Below, one piece after another: positions 24,442-35,700 of a DNA stretch of 64,000 bases. The position numbers and the translations under genes are program-made. The notes beneath the pieces were generated by a model. The model did not search any database and had not been told where the DNA came from. It worked only from the letters and a program-made list of their open reading frames with translations. The stretch covers positions 28,351,248-28,415,247 of the forward strand of contig CAIIXF020000003.1 in NCBI GenBank assembly GCA_903813345.2. Direction: 5' to 3'. Origin of the DNA: Owenia fusiformis. Lineage: Eukaryota > Annelida > Polychaeta > Sabellida > Oweniidae. Each line of letters opens with the position of its first letter. Position 1 is the first letter of the stretch.

Positions 24442-24544
24442 TATGACCTGAATCGATTGCAAACTTAATAATTTCACAATACGACACAAATGGTTTATCT
24501 CATCAAATGTGCAAATATGAAGTTTGCAATCGATTCAGGTCATA
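24442..24544. mobile_element. 103-bp hairpin MITE with 25-bp perfect arms
   Basis: Arms 24442-24466 and 24520-24544 are exact reverse complements (outer word TATGACCTGAATC). No clear target duplication. Confidence 0.8.
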
Positions 24545-25770
24545 CTTAAAATTAAAAGATTGTACATTTTTTCATCATTTTTTTCCCTACAAAATGGCTA
24601 TAGAAAAATTCTCCAAAAACAACTTTTACACTTATCAAATATCATACAAGTTTGTAAAACCAAAGATTATTCTATTATATTTCATTATGTAGTAACATAT
24701 TTGGATAAGATGCAGGGATGCGTAGGATGTAAATGGATTTTGACAGACACAAAAATACTTCCTGGTTTGGAATCTATGCCTCTACACTTAATGATTGAAT
24801 TATGACCCTAATAAGTGGCCTATACATCAATACAGTGCTGAATATAGGTCAACAAGATACTAGTGTGCATATAAATGTAATAATTGAAGCAGAATACTCA
24901 TTTTGAAAATCAGATGAATTATTTTTTTCCCATGGGGAGATCCCAATGGAGGGTGTATAAGGTCCTTTGATGTTCAAAATCGGGAACACAATGTCAAATG
25001 CCAATCATGACATCACGAACAGAACAGGTTTTGAATATGTTGTTGGAGTTCATAATCTCCGAACGTGCTTATAAAGTGTTAGTGAAATTAAATGAAGTGA
25101 GGAATTGATTCAGAGATGACTTCTTTGGAGCCACGTGTTTTCCTCCGATAAACAAAAAATATAATACCTAAATAAGAGCTTCCGACCCAGCGGAGCGATT
25201 TCACATAGCTAGTCATGCAGAATTACTTTCTGGCCAGTCAGAACACAATATAGAAAATAAACACACTCAGTTGATAGTATTACATAACTCAAGCTGTCTA
25301 AAATCTTGTAACCAAAAGGCATTGAACCATGAGGTGATTTCGGTAAGCGTTGCTCCTTTCTGACCAATCAGAACACAATATAACATAAACAATTTTAACT
25401 TGGAACTTTAGTTGCATAACGCATTGCCGTTAAAAATCCATAACTGGTTCTGTGCGTGACTTCATGTTTGTTCCCGGGAAATCTTATTTTGCCACTAATG
25501 AACAAACGGAATGAGTTGAGAGTCTGTTGGAATACTATTTTTACTTACCAATGTCTGTTTAATCTATTGTAGTGAGGAAACATAAAAAATAATTATTGAA
25601 TTAGCACTTTTAGATAATTTATGCTATAGCTCAAGAAATCAATGAAAAAGAAAAATATTACCAAACTTTCTAACTGGAACTGTAGCCATCTTGTTACCGA
25701 AACGGATCCAGAGTAATCGAGTGCAGTACCAGTAAATGATTTAGTGGTCTTGGTTCAATGATTGGGGAAA
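24545..25770. other. Gene-free stretch
   Basis: No recognised gene. A 'ctgaccaatcagaacacaatat' word occurs twice (about 25224 and 25360) with similar surroundings, a hint of a local duplication. Confidence 0.4.
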
Positions 25771-26072
25771 TTTAAAGGTGCAACAATTAGTACAGAGGAG
25801 ACATTCGACGATCATGGGACCAGTGTCAAAATATATTTAAGTTTGGATATTTCATCAAGACTAACATATGTCTTTATTATCTCCATAGAAACCCCCGGAT
25901 GGACATTATTTCAGCTGATATTCCTCTTACAACGTGGTTACAATAAGTGGGACTCCCTTTATAGAAACTTTGAACTGAATTTACACTTCTTAATGCCAAT
26001 AACAGATCGTTTATCCATACATTTTAAGAAAATAGGTATGTCAAAGAAGATGCCAAATGTTGCCCCTATTAT
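25771..26072. mobile_element. MITE of the TTAAAGGTGCAACAA family, copy 1
   Basis: Shares most of its length with 29820-30206, including 'tttggatatttcatc', 'gacattatttcagctgatatt' type words and 'tttatagaaactttgaact'. Its right inverted end (gttgcccct) is partly lost. The 108-codon ORF here is broken in the other copy. Confidence 0.7.
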
Positions 26073-27535
26073 AATTTTTTTGATTTAAAAAATCAAAGAA
26101 TTACAAGTTTATATTACAAAATTTAAGTTGAATATTTTACTTAAATCATGGGCTTTCAAAATTATGTTCACCTCTATAACCCGGGCCCTTAACTTGGTTT
26201 GAAAAATTGAGATGACATATTTATTTTTCACCGTTAACAACCATTGTTTTTGTCTTACAATTTTATATGATTAATGTTATTTTCATTTTAATGCTCGAAC
26301 TTCAGAGAAAATTTAAACAAGCTGACGATAATATGTGCCTCTTTTAGGTGATAAAAATACGTAGGTCCAAGTTGACAAGGGTCCGAGAGATCCATCAAAC
26401 TTAGTTGACGACATACCGTGGAGGTATATTATGAGAAGTTTAAGATCAACCCTTGTATTAACTACTTGTAATCAAGATATTTTATGGCAAAACTCACTAA
26501 ACAAATAAATATAACATGAGTCTATCTGCAATGATGTGTATTATTTTTTCCAAAGCATATATTCATTCAGAATTGACCATACATACACATCATACAACAT
26601 ATCTTATACTGTAAAGATAAATATCACACCTACCCTTTATTTGAAAATAATTGTTACAATGTGATGTAAAAATATTAGAGCTGACTCTATCTTACATGTA
26701 TATTGAATAGAACCGCTTGATTTGTATATTATGCTTGCATGAGAAATCACTCTCTAGAACATATGCAAGTCCATCCAGAAGTATGGCAATTAGAAGTTAC
26801 CTTTAGATATCATGTTTAAAGGTTGTGTATGTTTAAATTTTGATTTTGTTCCTCACTTACAATATAGTTGGGGAATTCATGACTTAGGGAAATTTGTTAA
26901 AATTGCCATTAACAGGCATAAATATATAGTTGAAAAAGGAATGCTTCTGGTTGCCATACATATGGAGTGGAGTGTATGTATATTCACTTTATTAATGGTT
27001 GCCATTTTCAAAAAAATCATGAATCACCATCACTTTTTTATTATATTTCACAATGTTGTTTTTCATGATATTCAAAGAATGTAGAACACAACAGGATTTA
27101 ATACATCATGATTCTCAATGTTTCATCGAAATGGGCTTCTATATATATGAATAATTTTTTATATGAAATATATAACAATATATACACATAGATTCAAAAA
27201 TGAGTATAATCATGTGTTAAAACACATAAAATGACACTCCTAACAAATAACAATACAAGTACAATAAATGAAGAGCCGTCACAACTCAAAACATGTCAAA
27301 AAATATTATGAACATATCTTTAAAAACACTTTATTCATTTCTTCAGAGAAATCAATTTTTTATCGAGACTTTGAACCTGAATCCTGAGTCTTTTTCAAAT
27401 AAATAAATTGATTTCTCTAGAAATTAATAAATCATTAAAAAATTGTTTAAACCAGAGAGATGAACTAGCATAGAATTATGAACGTAATTTAATTATAATT
27501 TCCAAAATCTAACTATAGGAAAACCCCTTTAACCT
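26073..27535. other. AT-rich gene-free stretch
   Basis: Nothing recognised except a small hairpin near 27344-27420 (agagaaatcaattt and its complement). Confidence 0.4.
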
Positions 27536-27810
27536 CTTGAATCCCAGGTTCTAAAATAGGTTGAAACCAGATAATTTTTCATTTTTGACATTTTTCTACA
27601 TACATACACAACAGATGATGTTCAATTTAGTAAAATTAGACGACGAAGGTCTTTTCTTGACATTTTAAAACAATTTTTGAGTAAATTGGATAAAAATTGT
27701 TCAAATAAGAGCAATTTTAGTGAACAATATTGTGACAGATTATCTCGTCACTCTGGGTTTCAAGGTCATTTCTGAGGTGACAAGAAATCTCGTCACTCTG
27801 GGTAGTCATC
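27536..27810. repeat. Dispersed repeat, copy 1
   Basis: Matches 62131-62287 in words such as ggttctaaaataggttgaaa, 'tttttcatttttg' and 'tcactctgggtag'. Spacing differs between copies by an insertion. Confidence 0.65.
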
Positions 27811-27974
27811 TTGAGATGGAGCAAAAAATGTTCCAAGTTTGGATAAGTTCATTTCAGAGGGCTCAGTGGTACTTCGTTAGGTGTATTTTGATATGCATGT
27901 ATATAATCAACATTTTTGTAATCTATATGGATGGTGTATTTTTGATGGTGATTTCAATAAACCTTTTCACAACG

Positions 27975-28589
27975 GAATAGCCTGACAATGGTAAAGTCAG
28001 ATAACGTCATAAATGGCGGACATAACTGTCGCTTCAATTGGATTTTCATGAACTGCATGTTTAATAGAGCGACTAGATTAAATTCTTTTGGTACAGCAAT
28101 CACTCAAAGTGTTTTTCTACTGATCATATACATGTAGTTAAATATGTTCTTCCATCAAAATAAACGCTTCAATTTTACTGATCGGAATATGACACAGGAC
28201 AACAGATACTGTATAGATAACAATGGTAGGTGTGGGTCAAATGTGATGTTAAATCGAGGTGACAATGGTAATATTTGACAACGGTATATGTAAAGACAAC
28301 GGTAAAGTGTCTATTTGTTCCAATGCAATACATCCACCATAGTCCGTTGTATCATATTACCATATTCCGTTGTCACTGATGATATCGAAGACGCTATATT
28401 GTGGCGATTCACAACCCCATTTGATAGAAATTGAGATTTCATATAATACATCATCACACACACATCATGCACAGAATTAGCGACTATAAAGTCCCATGAA
28501 ACGAGGACCAAGTGATTCAAGAATTGAAGCGACGGTTACGTCCGCCATTTGTGACAGCGGTATCTGACTTTACTGTTGTCAGGCTATTC
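27975..28589. mobile_element. 615-bp MITE with ~65-bp inverted ends
   Basis: Ends GAATAGCCTGACAA... (27975 onward) and its reverse complement (to 28589), with shared inner words for gtaaagtcagata, aaatggcgga and gtcgcttcaatt. No transposase ORF. Confidence 0.8.
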
Positions 28590-28957
28590 AGGTGTGCTTC
28601 TAGTATATGATCCGGGATGTTCAAAAACTATGTACTCCTGTGTATGTGAACTTACACTTCACATTAAATTACACACTGTCACTAAAAAACACCAAGAATT
28701 AATTCTTGATACAATTTTGACTGGATTTCATTATTCAATAAATAAATATACATAGTAATCTAATCTCTAATTCATTACATCTGTATTCTACTGCATATAT
28801 TTTTATGTATGAAAACTGGGTCATTAATCCTTAATTGAGCAATATATGACAATATATGATATAGATGTACATGTAAACTATACTGTACATCATCAGCATT
28901 TCCTAGTATCATATATACTAGGAAATTCTGAATTTGACATTATGCGACACCATAGAG

Positions 28958-29109
28958 GTATATACTGTATTCCCTGTAATTAGCACCCAGGGCTAATCTA
29001 TTTCCTTGCATCAAATATACTTGGTCATTCCACGATACTTCTAGAACTTTGTGAAGCGGGGTGGGCACTAACTAGAGAGTGGGCGCTAATTACAGAGAAT
29101 ATGGTATAT
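28958..29109. mobile_element. ~150-bp MITE with TATA-rich ends
   Basis: The left end (gtatatactgtattccctg then taattagcaccc) is a near reverse complement of the right end (gggcgctaattacagagaat then atggtatat). Confidence 0.7.
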
Positions 29110-29297
29110 CTTTTATTGGTTCAATAATTATGTCACGACATATCAGTCACTACAGTACACTGTACAAACTTCAACTCCAAACTACAACTACATACTACAA
29201 AACTACTTCACATCAGTTTCACAGGTTACAAGTATTAACATCAGTTACAAGTAGGTGTAACCATAATACATGATTTCAACATGTGTACGTAATATTG

Positions 29298-29434
29298 AAC
29301 AAATATTTCACTCTATTGCGGTGAATACCTGTACATCTTTCACAAGTGATACTCCACGAAGCCCGAAGGGCAAGTGGAATATCACCTTGTGAAAGATGTA
29401 CAGGTATTCACCTCAATAGAGTGAAATATTTGTT
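29298..29434. mobile_element. 137-bp near-perfect palindromic element
   Basis: Arms of about 53 bp (aacaaatatttcactctatt... and the complement) enclose ~30 nt. Only a few mismatches. Confidence 0.8.
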
Positions 29435-29436
29435 TT

Positions 29437-29726
29437 ATTATATCACTGTCTAGCTAAACATCCCTAATATTATTAAGTCATTAAGTCTTCAGATATTTTT
29501 ACGAATCTACTCTGTTCGTCTGCCATTTTGACTTACACTGAACTAAATTATTTACACTGAAGGAAAACAAATTCTTTGAAAATTCCCGGGAGCGTGGGAT
29601 ATCGCTAGATATCTCAAGGTTATCTTATCTGATTAGCATTGCCATTGAATATCGCCAGATATCCCACGACATGTGACCCGGTTTTGACCAATCATTCTGT
29701 CGCTAGCTAGAAAGTGATATAATAAT
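29437..29726. mobile_element. 290-bp MITE adjoining the palindrome
   Basis: Ends ATTATATCACTGTCTAGCTA and a near complement (tagctagaaagtgatataat). It starts two bases after the preceding palindrome, so the two may be one compound element. Confidence 0.65.
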
Positions 29727-29819
29727 AATCAATATAATGAGTCACAATTGATTCACAATTACCAAATTTTGTCCATTGATATCAATGATTTCATTTGTAA
29801 AGTTCTAGAATCAATACCC

Positions 29820-30206
29820 TATTAAAGGTGCAACAATTAGTGCAGAGGGGCCATTCAACGATCATGGACCAGTGTCAAAATTAGTCTATAATATATCTAA
29901 GTTTGGATATTTCATCCAGACTAACATTTATTTTTATGATCTACAAAGAAACCCCCAGGATGAACATTATTTCAGCTGATATTCCACTCGAAACGTCGTG
30001 AATCTTAAAAATCTATAAGTTGGACTCCCTTTATAGAAACTTTGAACTCAATTTACACTTCTTACTGCTGAAATTGATAGTTTATCCATACATTTTAAGG
30101 AAAAAGGTATGCCAAAGAAGATGTTCAGCCAAATGTTGTCCTGATAGCCCAGAAAAAATAAAATTTTTTGAATTTTCTCATGACAGTCCTTGTTGCCCCT
30201 TTAATA
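29820..30206. mobile_element. 387-bp MITE of the TTAAAGGTGCAACAA family, copy 2
   Basis: Complete: TATTAAAGGTGCAACAA at the left and its near complement TTGTTGCCCCTTTAATA at the right. TA at both edges fits a TA target site. Confidence 0.75.
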
Positions 30207-30936
30207 TGTAAGCAAATTTAGCATGGGAGCATAATTAAGATGTCCTACCATAGGTTTTGGGCCGATATAAAGATGGCAATACCAGAAGAATTCAATTTTA
30301 TCTTTTCATTTTAAGAGAATCAAAATTACAAATAAACAGAGATGGATTGCCACGCCATCTTTATTTAAAAAAATTAATTGTCGACATTAGCTTGTGTGTT
30401 CTAAAGTCAGTGATCTCCCCAGCATTGAAGTATGTGGGCATAGCACCCAACTAAGATTTTGAAAACAAACTTGCACCCACCTGAAAATCTATTTGCACCC
30501 ACTAGAAAATGAGAAAAATCATGAAAAATTGGCATATTTTGACCAATTTTGGTATGAATTGTGAAAATGACATATTGCACCCACTTAGAGAAAAAAATTC
30601 TGTGTTTAATGCTCGAACTATAGAGAAAATACAAGCTGACGACAATATCATACCTTTTCTAGGTGATGTGTTTTAAGATCCATTTTTGATACACATTGAT
30701 AAGCTACAAAGTATACTCAGACAAATATTAATTATATGGTCAGATCCGAGTCTTTAATATGTTACATTGAGCAATAATTCATTGATTAATAAATTCAACA
30801 GTCTTCAACAAATCACAGCTTGATTTTTTTGAAAATTGTGAAGGAGAATGGAACAGTCAAGATTTTCCAAAATTTGCGAAATATAGTAACACGCAAAAAT
30901 TGATACACATTGATACAAGAACACAAATGTGTACAA
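30207..30936. other. Gene-free stretch
   Basis: No gene recognised. A short run near 30460-30600 repeats 'cacccac' and 'gcacccact' words without a clear unit. Confidence 0.4.
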
Positions 30937-32264
30937 TATGTCCCCACCAATGGGTGATCCCATCTAATGGTTATCCTGAAAATGAGTAGACAAGACTTTA
31001 CTGCTACAATTTTGGAATGGAAAATGCAAAATGGCCACCTTAAAATTTACCAAGAATGCCCAAAAAATTAGTCAGTTCTAGATTTTCATACTAAGAATCA
31101 TCCCTAAAAATTTGAAATTGATCTACCAAACAGTTCACCTGAAAACGCGTAGACAAGACTTTACAGACAAGATTTTAGGACGGAAAATCCAAAATGGCTG
31201 CCTTGACATTTACCCAGAATGCCAAAAAACTAATCAGATCTAGATTTTCATACTAAGAATCATCCCTGAAAATTTTAAATTGATCTACCAAATGGTTCAC
31301 CTGAAAAACGCGTAGACAAAAATTTACAGACAAGATTTTAGGACGGAAAATCCAAAATGGCTGCCTTTACATTTACCCAGAATGCCAAAAAACTAATCAG
31401 ATCTAGATTTTCATACTAAGAATCATCCCTGAAAATTTTAAATTGATCTACCAAATGGTTCACCTGAAAAACGCGTAGACAAGACTTTACAGACAAGATT
31501 TTAGGACGGAAAATCCAAAATGGCTGCCTTGACATTTACCCAGAATGCCAAAAAACTAATCAGATCTAGATTTTCATACTAAGAAACATCCCTGAAAATT
31601 TGGAAATGATCTACCAAATGGTTCGCCTGAAAACGCATAGACGAGACTTTAAAGACAAGATTTTAGGATGGAAAAATCCAAAATGGCCGACAATAAAAAA
31701 GTGATTATAAGTTTTTGCTGATTTCTTTTTACAAAATTAGCACATATAACTACTGTTAACAATAACATAGGCTTTTACAATAAAGTACACCTGAAATTTT
31801 TTATAAAGCTACTAAATAGTCTAAGTATGAAAACTCAAAAACACCATTCAATATGATACAAAGTATTATCGCACGCTAACTTTTCTTAAGACATTCAAAA
31901 TGGCTGCCATGACTGGGCTAACAGGTCCAAAACCTAATCAGATCTAGAATCAAGTGAGTTGAACAGGATGTTAAAGTTTTAAAAGCAACAGTGAAGTCAT
32001 TTTTCTTAAAGTTTGCAGACAAGGATTTTAGCATTTGACTTCAAAATGGCCGACAGGAAGTTAGTATCGAGTTGAAACTTTTTCGTCCACATCTGTATGC
32101 ACTCATAAGTTATCCCTGAAAATTTGAAGGTGATATCTGTTGCGGTTTAGGAGAAAACTGCCAGACGTAAGGACGGACAGACAGACAAACAGACAGACAG
32201 ACGGACGGACGGACGGACGCGCCTAGGCCGACAATATGGCCCCACACTATGTGGTGGGGACATA
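30937..32264. mobile_element. 1.33-kb inverted-repeat element with an internal tandem array
   Basis: It begins TATGTCCCCACCA and ends with the exact reverse complement TGGTGGGGACATA. Inside, a ~163-bp unit is repeated about 4.5 times, and a (GACA/GACG)n tract lies near the right end. No transposase ORF. The ends resemble the TATGTCACCAC ends of the short MITE family, so they may share a mobiliser. Confidence 0.75.
31000..31700. repeat. 163-bp tandem array
   Basis: The word ctagattttcatactaag starts at 31078, 31240, 31403 and 31566 (spacing 162, 163 and 163). Copies 2-4 are nearly identical, copy 1 more diverged. Confidence 0.9.
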
Positions 32265-32461
32265 AAAACTCCAAAGTATACTGAGATATATATATTAGAT
32301 ATTAATTATATGGTCAGATCCGAGTCTTTAATATGTTACATTGAGCAAGTTCCAAAGTTGCGAATTCCAAAATAGTGAGCAAATTAAGATGATATTAACT
32401 CTTGTACCCGTAATCCATATTAGGAAATCTTCTGTCGAACTTAAGCACACTGTACTTATAT

Positions 32462-32718
32462 CTATAAAACGGGTAATCTATCCATAAAATCCAAATTTGG
32501 GTATTCCTTTCGAATCTTTTGAATTTCTGATGTATGCTTGTGACGGAGCTGTCGACACTTCCAGATGAAATCCATTATCTTTCCAAGGATTTGATATGGT
32601 CTAGCATGCTGCTTTTTTATCCAATAGAGAAGTATTTCAAATGTGGCTTGTCTATATTCTTCAACTCTCTCTGGATTCTTAAGAGTACAGCCATTTTTGT
32701 CTTTGGGGTTTGAGGGAT
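32462..32718 (-). CDS. Nuclear receptor last exon: helices 9-12 and stop
   Basis: Absent from simple ATG-based ORF calls; found from the phase-1 donor at 34116 and the acceptor TTCCAG at 32720-32719. Encodes Asp597-Leu681, then TAG at 32464-32462. The C-terminus (Leu-Asp-Phe-Met-Asp-Arg-Leu-Pro-Val-Leu) lacks the usual hydrophobic-x-Glu activation helix. Confidence 0.9.
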
Positions 32719-35700
32719 CTGGAATAAAAAAAATGTGATTGGATTAATACAAGTTCTCATGTATTTTGAAGATTATATCTTTATTCCAGAATATTATTTG
32801 TAGATTTTTTAAAATATATTCTTACTTGAGAATATTATTTTAAATAATATTATATCTAGCCCTGAGTCCAGAAAACACTCAGATTGTGTTACGTTATCGA
32901 GGTAGTTTAACTAGAGCAATATCAATCCAATTTGCAAAATGTGAACCTCATACTTGAATATTGTACAGTATATCGTACAGTATATCAACTCTTTAAAACG
33001 AGGGGTCATGGGTTTGATTCCCACTTGGGTGGACCAATTTTTTCAAATCAGCCTAAGCACAGGATTTCATTCTGTGTTTCAATTCAATTTCTTACCTGAT
33101 TATCAACCAAATAATGAAAACTGGTGAGAAATGAGAGATTACAATAAATTTTGTCTCCACATTAGTAATGCCTAGGTCACATTTGCTCCGATTTTCACTA
33201 CGGCGCCCGGCTGATTGAGTGTTTTGTTTAAAACTGAATACAAATTTGATCAACATATTCAATCGGCCAGGCACTGGTCAATGAATTGGAGCAAATGTGA
33301 CCTAGGCATAACTTGGGCAACCATGTAATAAAATCACCATTTGTGTGTATTATATATATATTTCTTATATTGACAATTGTATCAAAACATGACACATTAG
33401 TCTATGTACAAACTAGGGGTATAGATCCTTTCCAGTTTTTACCTAAAAAACCCTCTAACTTATCCATCACCAGGCCAACATTTTCCTTCTATATTCACGT
33501 TGGAAAAGGAATAAGTAAGAAATCCAATAAAACCATGAAATTGCAAATATTGTAGAAAGGATCAAGGATGGATTTGTTTGGAGGCTCCAATATTTTTTAT
33601 AGATTTTTAGATGGCGCTCTCCCTAAAAAAAGGACTTGGTTAAATAGTTATTATTATCTAAAAGGCACCCTCCTGATTATATATCTGGTTCCAGATAGTC
33701 ACCAGGGACTTCACAAAATTCATCACATATATTTATTATTTATCCCCATGAGAAATAGAGGTTCTTACATGACTACTGGTGCAAGTTCATCCATTCTTGA
33801 TGAGCTATGATAATTCTTGATAAAACATCAAAGCGAGTCAAGAATGCACGATATTGCACTCGTACGAGTACAAGAAAGTTTTTCTCATATGGCTCTGCAT
33901 AATGTCATATATTTAAATACACGGATTCGCATGGCAACAAAGCTGGTGGTGAAAATGGTTACCGAAGACAATTTTAAAACCTATGGTAGGGTGTAGAACA
34001 CTCATATTGTGTGAATTCCATCGATTTTTAAGCACGAAGGTGTAGAACATTTATACTTGAGTCGCTAATGTTTACTCTTGGCATTTCTAAAATATGGACC
34101 AAAGCCTATAAATACCTGAGATTAGAATACACAAGGCCTTTAAAAGTCCCATTTCATTGGGCTGGAGGTCCATACTCCTCAGTGTAGACATCGTATCATC
34201 CATCATTTCAATGGTCTCTTGCGGCTTTGTTAATATATTGGTAAGCTCATCCAGATGTTTGGGTTGTAGTTTATGGTTGAGCACTATGTGGGAATCTTTC
34301 TTGTAAACAGAGTATGAATTGAGTGCACCCATCTCCACAGTTGCACCTGAAATGGAGATTTTGCATGTGGTGACTCACTAGCAATAGACAAAATGTGATA
34401 CATCAGAAGGAACCTTTGAGTGATACATAAGATTGTGCATGTGGTGACTACCTAGCAATAGATAAAATGTGATACATCAGAGGGTACCTTTGAGTGATAC
34501 ATAAGATTGTACATGTGGTGACTCACTAGCAATAGACAAAATGTGATACATCATAAGGTATCTTTGAGTGATACATAAGATTGTGTAGGTGGTGACTCAC
34601 TAGCAATAGACAAAATGTGATACATCATAAAGTACCTTTGAGTGATACATAAGATTGTACATGTGGTGACTCACTAGCTATAGACAAAATGTGATACATC
34701 AGAAGGTACCTTTGAGTGATACATAAGATTGTGCATGTGGTGACTCACTAGAAATAGGACAAAATGTGATACATCATAAGGTACCTTTGAGTGATACATA
34801 AGATTGTGCATGTGATGACTCACTAGCAATAGATAAAATGTGATACATCAGAAGGTACCTTTGAGTGATACATAAGATTGTGCATGTGATGATTCACCAG
34901 CAAGAGACAAAAGAGAGAGTGTTTATTCAGAATGTTCCTATGAGTGATGGATAAGAGGGTGTTGGTAGAATGCATTCTCTACAAGCATTGTTATTTAAAA
35001 GGGAAAAACAAAACATCAAAAGGAATTAGGAATTAACATGGAAAATGTCACCACCTGCCATTTGTTACATATGTCGAATACTGATCATCGAATACCATCC
35101 ACAAAAAAGTTTGGGACTATAGCAATATGTCACCATCACCAATTAATTAAATTCTATGGAAAACGATAAACATACACCCATCATCTCATTTGAACTTGCA
35201 GATCAATGGAAACATTAAAGGGCTAATAGATATATATATTTTTACTACCTTATACTTGTTGCAATAAATTAACTCAAACTCACCTCTGACTAGAGCTAAC
35301 TGGTCTTCTTTGACAAGCGAAGAGAAGAATGGAATAGATTGAGCAAATCTCAATGATGCCTGACTACTGGATTCAACAGAATCGTTAATGTCCTGAGCAA
35401 CAGATTTCCTACCATCAATGTCAATGCCAGTCTTCATATAGAAATCCTGGTATTCTTGAACAGATAGTTGTTTGATATTGAAGGTCTCTTGTTTTAGTCT
35501 ATGAAGTTCCTGAAAATAGATAAAATTAATAATATGGGATGTCCCAGGTCCCTTTGGTTTTGTTGCCCTCTTCAAGAGGGAGAAGAGGGAGGGGACCAAG
35601 AGATCAGAGATGCGCTCAACTTCAATGGGTCGAGTTGACCCTCTTAATACTTTCTAGCCTAAACAGTTTTATACTCAAAAAAATGATTCTGGTCTAGGAC

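Noticed and set aside
33003-33045. tRNA gene
   Set aside because: Only a B-box-like word and short stem; no acceptor stem, anticodon arm or A-box at the right distance.
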